Shown piece by piece: positions 1 through 4,856 of a DNA stretch of 5,001 nt. The position numbers and the translations under genes are program-made. Source of the DNA: Oribacterium sp. UBA4274 (GTDB lineage: Bacteria; Bacillota; Clostridia; Lachnospirales; Lachnospiraceae). The stretch lies in assembly GCA_002396005.1 (NCBI GenBank), contig DGVW01000033.1, positions 1 through 5,001 of the forward strand. The letters run 5' to 3'. Each line of letters starts with the position of its first letter. The first letter of the stretch is position 1. The notes below the pieces were generated by a model. That model made no database searches. It was not told where the DNA came from and worked only from the letters and a program-made list of their open reading frames with translations.

Positions 1-444
1 AAGCTTATCGGTCAGAACATATTTATGAAAACTACCATTGAGGCAGATGATGGAAAGACTATCGACGTTCTTACAATGGGACCGATCGGCATTGCTCCTG
101 AGCTTAAAAGAAAAGGATATGGCAAGGCAATCCTGGACTACTCTCTTGAAAAGGCTGCAGAAATGGGCTTTGGGGCGGTGCTTTTTGAAGGGAATATTGG
201 TTTCTATGGACACAGCGGCTTTGACTATGCCAGCAAGTTTGGAATCAGATACCATGACCTTCCGGAAGATGCTGATTCTTCATTCTTCCTGTGCAAGGAG
301 CTGATTCCTGGATATCTTGATGGTATCACCGGTGTGTACCAGACTCCAAAGGGCTACTATGTTGTAGATGCTGATGTTGAAGAGTTTGATAAGAACTTTC
401 CGCCAAAAGAAAAGCTTAAGCTGCCCGGACAGATTTTTGAGTAA
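1..444 (+). CDS. GNAT-family N-acetyltransferase, C-terminal part (runs off left edge)
   Basis: The frame is open from the first base, so the N-terminus lies outside the window; the ATG at 25 is probably an internal Met, because the family has a strand and a DDG turn here after further upstream sequence. The acetyl-CoA pyrophosphate-binding motif A is visible as RKGYGK (nt 109-126), following the strand ending TMGPIGIAPEL. A later FYGHSGFDYASKFG segment matches the YhbS-like branch of GNATs. Such enzymes move an acetyl group from acetyl-CoA to an amine; the acceptor cannot be read from the sequence. The C-terminus (LPGQIFE, TAA at 442-444) looks intact. The next reading frame starts 21 nt downstream, so co-transcription is possible. 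The family call is firm; substrate and start are unknown. Confidence 0.85.
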   Translation, partial: KLIGQNIFMKTTIEADDGKTIDVLTMGPIGIAPELKRKGYGKAILDYSLEKAAEMGFGAVLFEGNIGFYGHSGFDYASKFGIRYHDLPEDADSSFFLCKELIPGYLDGITGVYQTPKGYYVVDADVEEFDKNFPPKEKLKLPGQIFE

Positions 445-465
445 ACTATAAGGAAGATATTGATT

Positions 466-672
466 ATGAGGGCTAATATAGATTACTTGAATCGTACAGG
501 TTATGCTCATATTGCTTTTAGCGCTGGTAGCAAAGAGAAAGTTGATGAGCTAACGACAAGGTTAAAAAAAGACGGTTTTGAGGTTGTAAGTGGACCGCGT
601 ACGACTGGTGATAATTATTACGAAAGTTGCATAGTTGTAATCGAAGGCAATCAGATAGAGATAACGGAGTAG
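466..672 (+). pseudogene. VOC/glyoxalase-fold protein, C-terminal half only
   Basis: The 68-residue product matches the second beta-alpha-beta-beta-beta module of lactoylglutathione-lyase-like VOC proteins (GYAHIAFSAGSKEKVDEL, then SGPRTTGDNYYESC and GNQIEIT). Full proteins of this type have about 125 residues and two modules; the first, with two of the four usual metal ligands, is absent. The ligands expected in this half are present: His15 (YAHIAF) and Glu65 (QIEIT). ATG 466 is preferred because AGGAAG (451-456) lies 9 nt upstream; a TTG at 460 would be only 3 nt from it. The same frame is open back to the stop of the preceding GNAT gene, and the lost part should have joined near LIMRANID. 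I call it a 5'-truncated remnant. It has a plausible ribosome-binding site and no internal stop, so a translated half-size protein, perhaps dimerising, cannot be excluded. Confidence 0.75.
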
Positions 673-711
673 AATCAGAGTTTGCAAGGGGCAACGGAAG
701 GAATATTTCGA

Positions 712-904
712 ATGAGTGGGATTATCTTATACAAATCAAAATACGGGGCGACCAGAAAGTATGCGGAGTGGCTTTCGGAAAGAACCGGGTTTTCATACAT
801 TGAAACTGATAAATCAGATATCGGGGTGATATCGGGATATGATCTATCAGGAAATCTATGCCAATGGGATTCTGACATATGAGATTGAATCATTTACCGA
901 TTAA
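712..904 (+). pseudogene. Flavodoxin-like gene, frameshifted and 3'-truncated remnant
   Basis: From ATG 712 (GGAAGG at 696-701, 10 nt upstream) the product begins MSGIILYKSKYGATRKYAEWL. This is the first beta strand and FMN-phosphate loop (S-K-Y-G-A-T, residues 9-14) of flavodoxin-domain proteins related to HemG-type protoporphyrinogen oxidase. It continues through SYIETDKSDIGVISGYD and then derails to a stop at 880-882. At 842 the next frame resumes recognisable family sequence, IYANGIL (nucleotides 854-874), followed by TYEIESFTD and TAA at 902-904. In intact relatives a glycine-rich strand joins these two parts directly, so a small deletion near 841-856 has shifted the frame. The rest of the domain (normally about 150 or more residues) is missing. 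Electron-transfer function is not expected. Confidence 0.75.
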
Positions 905-971
905 GGCGAATGTGTGATTCTGTATTATAGATAGTTTCCAATTTTGACGAAAGTGACGGAAGTAAAGATTA

Positions 972-1463
972 ATGCGTGAAGAAAGTAAGAGGAAAAAGGA
1001 TATTCATATTCTACTTGCAGATATGAAATATATTGATAGCTGCATAGAAATATTGCAAAATTCGGATTTAGGGAAAGCGTATTTTAGCAATCATCAAAAG
1101 GCAGCTAATATGCTTACATATGCAGTGGGACAAGAAAACATATATGTTGCATTGGATGAAAATGAGAAATGCCTGGGGTTTATTTACTACATGACAAATG
1201 GTGTTTTTGGAAGCTACCCTTATCTCCATATTGTTACAGTAAAGGAAGAATACAGAAGTTGTGGTATCGGTAAACAGCTGATGAAGTTTTTTGAGGATAA
1301 TGCTTCCGATTCTTCTTCGGCAAAATATTTTTTAACTGTAGATGATTTTAACCCGGGAGCGAAGAAATTATATGAAAATCTGGGGTATAAGTGTGTCGGA
1401 GAACTACCTGATTTTTATAAAAAGGGGATAAACTGCTATCTGATGATGAAAAGAAGAGGGTAA
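972..1463 (+). CDS. GNAT-family N-acetyltransferase
   Basis: This is a complete 163-residue GNAT. The acetyl-CoA-binding motif A is YRSCGIGKQL (residues 94-103, R-x-x-G-x-G form) after the strand LHIVTVKEE. Motif B follows as NPGAKKLYENLGYK (127-140), with a terminal CYLMMK strand typical of RimI-like amine acetyltransferases. The acceptor (protein N-terminus, amine or antibiotic) cannot be assigned. ATG 972 is supported by GGAAG at 958-962, 9 nt upstream. The gene stops 4 nt before the CatA-like gene, so the two acetyl-CoA-dependent enzymes are very likely co-transcribed. Base composition is visibly more A+T-rich than downstream genes: 1021-1080 has 18 G/C of 60 against 30 of 60 at 3241-3300, suggesting a different origin. 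Confidence 0.88.
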   Translation: MREESKRKKDIHILLADMKYIDSCIEILQNSDLGKAYFSNHQKAANMLTYAVGQENIYVALDENEKCLGFIYYMTNGVFGSYPYLHIVTVKEEYRSCGIGKQLMKFFEDNASDSSSAKYFLTVDDFNPGAKKLYENLGYKCVGELPDFYKKGINCYLMMKRRG

Positions 1464-1467
1464 AGAT

Positions 1468-2139
1468 ATGAACTATAGAGTTATTGATAAAGAAACCTAT
1501 TACAGGAAGGGGGTATTCCGGCATTTTACGGAGGATTGCAAGTGCTCGACTTCTATGACGGCAAGGGTTGATGTGACGGAGCTTGTTAAGTGCTCGAAGG
1601 AGAGTAACACGAAGTTCTATGTCAATTTCCTATATATCCTTTCCATGGTATTGAATTCCCGGGATGATTACAAAATGGGGTATCTCTGGCAGACTGAGGA
1701 ACTGATCTGTTATGACAGGATTAACCCTACGCAGTATATTTTTCATGAGGATACCGAGACCTGTACGCCGGTATATACAAGTTATGATCCGGATTATGCC
1801 GCATTCTACAAAAATGCTGTCTCTGACATAGAGAAGGCAAAACAAACGAGGGAGTATGGCCTTGATATGGAAAAGCATCCGAACTGGTTTGATGCTTCCT
1901 ACATTTCATGGCTGTCCTATGATTCCCTGAATATTGAACTGCCAGATGGATTCCTCTATTTTCTGCCGATCATCAACTGGGGGAAATACCGTGAGGAAAA
2001 CGGGAGACTTTTGATGCCGGTGTCGGTTCGTATGAATCATGCGATAGCGGATGGGTATCTGATTGCGAATGTATTCCGCCTGCTTGAAAAAGAGATGGCT
2101 GCGTTTTGCAATGGTAAAGTGAAGGATGAACAGATATGA
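1468..2139 (+). CDS. CatA-like (chloramphenicol acetyltransferase family) O-acetyltransferase
   Basis: The 223-residue product has the length and order of type-A chloramphenicol acetyltransferases. It shows an N-terminal region with KFYVNFLYILS (family form KFYPAFIFLV), a WLSYDSLNIEL segment matching WTSFTGFNLNI, then FLPIINWGKY, and the catalytic H-x-x-x-D-G box as NHAIADGY, giving His191 and Asp195. Known CATs have a double His before this box and a His after DGY; here they are Asn190 and Leu. The catalytic base is therefore present, but the drug pocket may differ, and resistance to chloramphenicol should not be assumed. GAGGG at 1456-1460 precedes ATG 1468 by 7 nt. The stop overlaps the next start (ATGA, 2136-2139), indicating translational coupling. 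The trimeric acetyl-CoA-dependent mechanism is inferred from the family. Confidence 0.85.
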   Translation: MNYRVIDKETYYRKGVFRHFTEDCKCSTSMTARVDVTELVKCSKESNTKFYVNFLYILSMVLNSRDDYKMGYLWQTEELICYDRINPTQYIFHEDTETCTPVYTSYDPDYAAFYKNAVSDIEKAKQTREYGLDMEKHPNWFDASYISWLSYDSLNIELPDGFLYFLPIINWGKYREENGRLLMPVSVRMNHAIADGYLIANVFRLLEKEMAAFCNGKVKDEQI

Positions 2140-2354
2140 GTAAATACGAACATCTTTGGAAATGGATCCGGGATAATGGAACGGACAGCTTCAAGCTCAC
2201 ATATGCTGAGATTGAAGAAATTACAGGGGTTCCGATCGACCATTCTTTTCTCAAATACAAGAAGGAATTGTTGGAATATGGCTTCTGTGTCGGAAATATC
2301 TCAATGAAGGAAGAGACGGTCATGTTCCAAAGAGTTAAGTTATGGCAAATATAA
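2136..2354 (+). CDS. Small uncharacterised protein, DUF7662-like
   Basis: The 72-residue product begins MSKYEHLWKWIRDNG and carries LTYAEIEEITGVPI, then KYKKELLEYGF and a final strand around EETVMFQRV. This layout (SKY...L start, LTF-x-EIEEI-x-G-x-P helix, late V-x-F strand) recalls the DUF7662 family, of unknown function; that match is from memory and is moderate. Residues 20-45 could form a helix-turn-helix-like pair of helices, but I would not call it a DNA-binding protein. The start overlaps the CatA-like stop by 4 nt, and AAGGA at 2122-2126 lies 9 nt upstream. The last residues (KLWQI) overlap the following phosphatidyltransferase start by 13 nt in another frame, so the C-terminus may have been altered when that neighbour was joined. 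Confidence 0.75.
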   Translation: MSKYEHLWKWIRDNGTDSFKLTYAEIEEITGVPIDHSFLKYKKELLEYGFCVGNISMKEETVMFQRVKLWQI

Positions 2355-2658
2355 TAACAGGCTTTAGGGTACTGATCAGTATTGCACTACTGTTCTGTCC
2401 GGTGTTTTTGCCGGTATTCTATATACTATATTTGACTGGCGGCTTATCAGATATGATAGACGGAACTATTGCCCGAAAAATGAATACTGTCACCGAGTTT
2501 GGAGCGAGATTTGATACTGCTGCGGATTTTGTATTCGTAGTAGTATGCCTGATCCCATAGTCCCACTAAAGTATTTGGCGATTCCGGTATGTGCGGTTGC
2601 GACTTTTGCGGCAGTTCAGGAAGGGCACTTTATCAGGACAGATCCGGACATAAAATGA
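2342..2658 (+). pseudogene. CDP-alcohol phosphatidyltransferase with internal deletion and frame change
   Basis: The first 72 codons (ATG 2342 to TAG 2558-2560) encode the N-terminal part of a PgsA-type membrane enzyme, which exchanges CMP of a CDP-lipid for an alcohol in phospholipid synthesis. A hydrophobic helix (residues 9-33) is followed by the complete signature D-x2-D-G-x2-A-R-x8-G-x3-D-x3-D, with Asp37, Asp40, Asp58 and Asp62. After VCLIP the frame stops. A different frame (2563-2658) then encodes LKYLAIPVCAVATFAAVQEG and HFIRT, which resembles the last helix and C-terminus of the same family. Relatives have roughly 190-200 residues, so about half is missing from the middle, and the two ends are out of frame. 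The start overlaps the upstream gene by 13 nt and has only a weak AAAGAG site. It is probably non-functional. Confidence 0.75.
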
Positions 2659-2682
2659 CAGGATATTAACTTCCTAAACAGG

Positions 2683-2688
2683 TATACT
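2683..2688 (+). promoter_or_regulatory. Possible -10 box ahead of the first 52-nt element
   Basis: TATACT differs from the sigma-A -10 consensus by one base and lies in the short gap between the broken phosphatidyltransferase and the first structured element. A transcript starting 6-8 nt downstream would begin just before 2701, making the folded element its 5' leader. No good -35 box sits at 16-18 nt: ATGACA at 2655-2660 is 22 nt away and GGATAT at 2661-2666 is poor. This is therefore a weak call. Confidence 0.3.
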
Positions 2689-2700
2689 GATCATACAAGG

Positions 2701-2752
2701 GCGCTGGATGTCCGGGGGACATCCGTTTAGCGCGGACCGGAACGAAGTGGAG
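2701..2752 (+). repeat. Structured 52-nt element, copy 1 (upstream of AraC-type gene)
   Basis: GCGCT (2701-2705) pairs with AGCGC (2729-2733). Inside it, GGATGTCC (2706-2713) pairs perfectly with GGACATCC (2717-2724) around a 3-nt GGG loop, leaving GTTT (2725-2728) as a one-sided bulge. A single-stranded tail with GACCG and AAGTGGAG follows. The copy at 4158-4209 has the same layout with compensating changes. ATG 2769 lies 16 nt past the end, with its own GGGAGG site at 2755-2760. No T-run follows the hairpin, so it is not an intrinsic terminator. It may be a cis-acting RNA or a REP/MITE-like DNA repeat; I do not recognise a named family. Confidence 0.85.
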
Positions 2753-2768
2753 ACGGGAGGTTTGAGTG

Positions 2769-3695
2769 ATGGAGTTGATTACCAGCATTCGGAAAGCGAT
2801 CGATTATATGGAGAAGCATCTTACCGACAACATCAGTGCGCAGGATGTTGCCGATCAGGTGTATCTTTCACCATTCTTCCTTCAGAAAGGGTTTTCGCTG
2901 ATAACAGGTTACGATCTCGGAGAATATATCCGAAATCGGAGACTGCATAATGCGGCACTTGATCTGAAGGAGACAGAGGATAAGGTGATCGATATCGCAC
3001 TCCGGTATTGTTATGAAACTTCAGAGAGTTTCAGCAAGGCTTTCTCGCGTTTCCACGGCGTGACACCCACGCAGGCACGTGAAGGAGCAGATGTAAGGAC
3101 TTTTCTTCCCTTGTCTATCAAAGTACAGGTTCAAGGAGGTATCCAAATGGAATACAAGGTAACAACAATGTTTCAGTTCAAGGTAATCGGATTTCAGAAG
3201 GAATTTGATTACGAAACCGCTTATCAGGAGATCCCGAAGTTCTGGGATGAGATCTGCGAGAAGTATGCCGCAAATGTTTATGCTGGGAATGAGCCGGCAA
3301 GCCCTCAGGAGAAGGCGATTATAGATTATTGTATCGTACATGGCGAGGTGTTTGAAAGAAGATCCGAGATCCCTTTGCCGGAGCTTTCGAACGAAAAGGT
3401 CTTTCCTGTAAGAGGAAAAGTTAGGGCAGTTTTTGATCCGTCCATGAAGTGGCAGCTCGTTGAAGAGTACGGCGTGGGTTCCTTTGAAGAACAGTCCGAT
3501 GGATCACTCCTTTTTGAACATGAATATGCGGACGATGAAGGCCTGATATCATGGATGCTTTCCTGCAGGGATAAGGTAACTGTAATCGAACCGGAGTCTA
3601 TCAGGGAAAAGCTTTATGAAATCGCCTGTGATATGGCGAAAAAATATGAAAGGAAGGGAAAGAAACATGGGAAACAAAGCACTGATGGTGATTGA
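2769..3695 (+). CDS. AraC-family regulator with truncated GyrI-like domain and WYL-type C-terminus (apparent chimera)
   Basis: The product has 308 residues. Residues 5-105 form an AraC-type double helix-turn-helix domain, with recognition regions near ISAQDVADQVYLSPFFLQKGF and IDIALRYCYETSESFSKAFSRFHGVTP. Residues 128-189 match the start of a GyrI-like ligand-binding domain (MEYKVTTMFQFKVIGF, then YQEIPKFWDEICEKY), but that domain stops after about 60 residues instead of about 150. Residues 205-292 instead resemble the C-terminal extension of WYL/YafY regulators: PELSNEKVFP, VRAVFDPSMKWQLVEEYG, SFEEQSDGSLLFEHEY, LISWMLSCRDKV and EPESIREKLYEIA. The join lies near codons 189-200 (about nt 3333-3366). 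ATG 2769 is preferred: GGGAGG (2755-2760) is 8 nt away, whereas the GTG at 2766 is closer. The 3' end overlaps the hydrolase gene by 29 nt. DNA binding is likely; ligand sensing is doubtful. Confidence 0.85.
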   Translation: MELITSIRKAIDYMEKHLTDNISAQDVADQVYLSPFFLQKGFSLITGYDLGEYIRNRRLHNAALDLKETEDKVIDIALRYCYETSESFSKAFSRFHGVTPTQAREGADVRTFLPLSIKVQVQGGIQMEYKVTTMFQFKVIGFQKEFDYETAYQEIPKFWDEICEKYAANVYAGNEPASPQEKAIIDYCIVHGEVFERRSEIPLPELSNEKVFPVRGKVRAVFDPSMKWQLVEEYGVGSFEEQSDGSLLFEHEYADDEGLISWMLSCRDKVTVIEPESIREKLYEIACDMAKKYERKGKKHGKQSTDGD

Positions 3696-4164
3696 CATTC
3701 AAAATGACATTACAAAGAACTACAGAAAGATCATTGATCGGATCAATCAGGCTATCGACTGGGCTGTGACAGAGAATATGCAGATCATCTATATCAAGCA
3801 TAATAATCTGTCGCCGGGAACCAGAACCTTTAAGCCGGACACAAAAGGGGCTGAGCTGGTTCCTGAAATGAAGGTGGTATCCGATAATATCTTTGTGAAG
3901 ACGAAGGCAAATGCGCTTACGAGCGAGGAATTTACAGAGTTCATTGAAAAGAATGGAATTAACGAGTTCTTTATTGCCGGTGCGGATGCCACAGGTTGCG
4001 TAAAGTCCACATGCTTCAATATGACAAAGGCAGGATATAGCGTTCACGTGATATCCGATTGTGTTACAAGCTATGATCTGAAAAAGATGGATGAAATGTA
4101 CGCATACTATGCGAATAAGGGCTGTGAGGTCAAAGAACTTAAGGATTATATGGAGGGGTGCTGA
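3667..4164 (+). CDS. Cysteine hydrolase, isochorismatase family
   Basis: This complete 165-residue alpha/beta hydrolase belongs to the isochorismatase-like superfamily, which includes nicotinamidases, other amidohydrolases and isochorismatases. The Asp-Lys-Cys triad can be placed: Asp10 in MVIDIQND, Lys78 (or Lys80) in FVKTKANAL, and Cys111 in GADATGCVKST, followed by the usual KAGYSVHVISDCV strand. The substrate is not readable; it lacks any clear metal-binding motif of nicotinamidases, so a general amidase call is safest. ATG 3667 is set by AGGAAGGG at 3651-3658, 8 nt upstream; an earlier in-frame ATG at 3616 lies deeper inside the AraC-type gene and would add a lysine-rich, non-family extension. 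The stop TGA (4162-4164) falls inside copy 2 of the structured element. Confidence 0.9.
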   Translation: MGNKALMVIDIQNDITKNYRKIIDRINQAIDWAVTENMQIIYIKHNNLSPGTRTFKPDTKGAELVPEMKVVSDNIFVKTKANALTSEEFTEFIEKNGINEFFIAGADATGCVKSTCFNMTKAGYSVHVISDCVTSYDLKKMDEMYAYYANKGCEVKELKDYMEGC

Positions 4165-4209
4165 TCGTCCGGTGGACGATCGTTTAGCACCGACCGAAAC
4201 TAAGTGGAG
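4158..4209 (+). repeat. Structured 52-nt element, copy 2 (upstream of GyrI-like gene)
   Basis: GTGCT (4158-4162) pairs with AGCAC (4186-4190). GATCGTCC (4163-4170) pairs with GGACGATC (4174-4181) around a GGT loop, with the GTTT bulge at 4182-4185. Compared with copy 1, eight of twelve differences are four pairs of compensating changes. The element begins within the last codons of the cysteine hydrolase and contains its stop. Its last bases, GGAG at 4206-4209, lie 9 nt before ATG 4219 and probably act as the ribosome-binding site. Loop GGT (4171-4173) could also pair with ACC (4193-4195) as a small pseudoknot. Its role is unknown. Confidence 0.85.
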
Positions 4210-4218
4210 AAAAAGGGT

Positions 4219-4854
4219 ATGGCGTTTGATTATAAGAAGGAATACAAAGAATTCTATATGCCAAAGGGAACGCCGTCTATCCTCACTGTTCCGAAGATGA
4301 ATTATATCGCGGTTAGGGGCAGTGGGAATCCAAATGATGAAGATGGCGAATATAAACAGGCTATAGGTCTTTTGTATGGAATCGCATTTGCAATCAAGAT
4401 GAGTAAAAAAGGTGATCATCAGATTGACGGATATTTTGATTATGTAGTTCCGCCATTGGAAGGTTTTTGGTGGCAGAATGGAGTAATCGGTATCGACTAT
4501 GCTCATAAAGAAGATTTCAAGTGGATATCCGTCATCCGCCTGCCAGACTTTGTAGCAAAAGATGATTTTGAGTGGGCTGTCAGGGAAGCTACGGTTAAGA
4601 AAAAACAGGATTTCTCAAAGGTGGAGTTCTTTACTTATGATGAAGGGTTGTGTGTGCAGTGCATGCATATCGGATCGTATGATGATGAACCTGCTACAGT
4701 AGATGCAATGCACAGATTTATAGAAGAACAGGGTTATGTTCTGGATATCACTGACAAGAGAATGCACCATGAGATTTATCTATCTGATGCGAGAAAAGTC
4801 CAGCCGGAGAAACTGAAGACAGTGATCCGGCATCCGATCAGGAAGGAGAGCTGA
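4219..4854 (+). CDS. Stand-alone GyrI-like small-molecule-binding protein
   Basis: The 211-residue product begins MAFDYKKEYKEFYMPKG and has the full layout of the roughly 210-residue GyrI-like family: VPKMNYIAVRGSGNPND (25-41), YFDYVVPPLEGFWW (72-85), KWISVIRLPDFV (101-112), CVQCMHIGSYDDEPATV (145-161), HHEIYLSDARKV (183-194) and TVIRHPI near the end. These proteins have the two-repeat fold of SbmC/GyrI and of BmrR-type effector domains. Some stand-alone members are reported to hydrolyse cyclopropanoid DNA-alkylating toxins; whether this one does is unknown. ATG 4219 is chosen because the family starts there and GGAG (4206-4209) is 9 nt upstream; the GTG at 4204 lies inside the structured element. 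The next gene begins 2 nt after the stop. Confidence 0.92.
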   Translation: MAFDYKKEYKEFYMPKGTPSILTVPKMNYIAVRGSGNPNDEDGEYKQAIGLLYGIAFAIKMSKKGDHQIDGYFDYVVPPLEGFWWQNGVIGIDYAHKEDFKWISVIRLPDFVAKDDFEWAVREATVKKKQDFSKVEFFTYDEGLCVQCMHIGSYDDEPATVDAMHRFIEEQGYVLDITDKRMHHEIYLSDARKVQPEKLKTVIRHPIRKES

Positions 4855-4856
4855 CG

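Noticed and set aside
1..6. HindIII site at the left edge as a cloning junction
   Set aside because: The same site occurs at 412-417 and near 3609, and the GNAT frame runs through it normally, so it carries no information.
923..928. TATTAT as a -10 box for the second GNAT gene
   Set aside because: No acceptable -35 sequence lies 16-18 nt upstream, and such A+T-rich hexamers are common by chance here.
2706..2728. Intrinsic terminator at the strong hairpin
   Set aside because: Only GTTT follows the stem instead of a T-run, and a gene starts directly downstream in both copies.
2701..2733. Integron attC-like site, suggested by GTTTAGC and the folded shape
   Set aside because: The fourth base of GTTTAGC breaks the GTTRRRY core, the left arm lacks the matching RYYYAAC box, and no integrase is present.
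4158..4200. Hammerhead-ribozyme-like CTGAT...GAAAC in copy 2
   Set aside because: CTGATGA is incomplete, copy 1 lacks both segments, and the stems do not fit the three-way hammerhead fold.
4204..4218. GTG 4204 as the start of the GyrI-like protein
   Set aside because: It falls in the tail of the structured element, has no site upstream, and relatives begin at MAFDYKKEY, matching ATG 4219.
3601..4506. A 301-codon open frame on the minus strand
   Set aside because: It lies antisense to two conserved genes with clear family motifs and ribosome-binding sites, its translation resembles nothing, and it crosses the structured element. It is a shadow frame.
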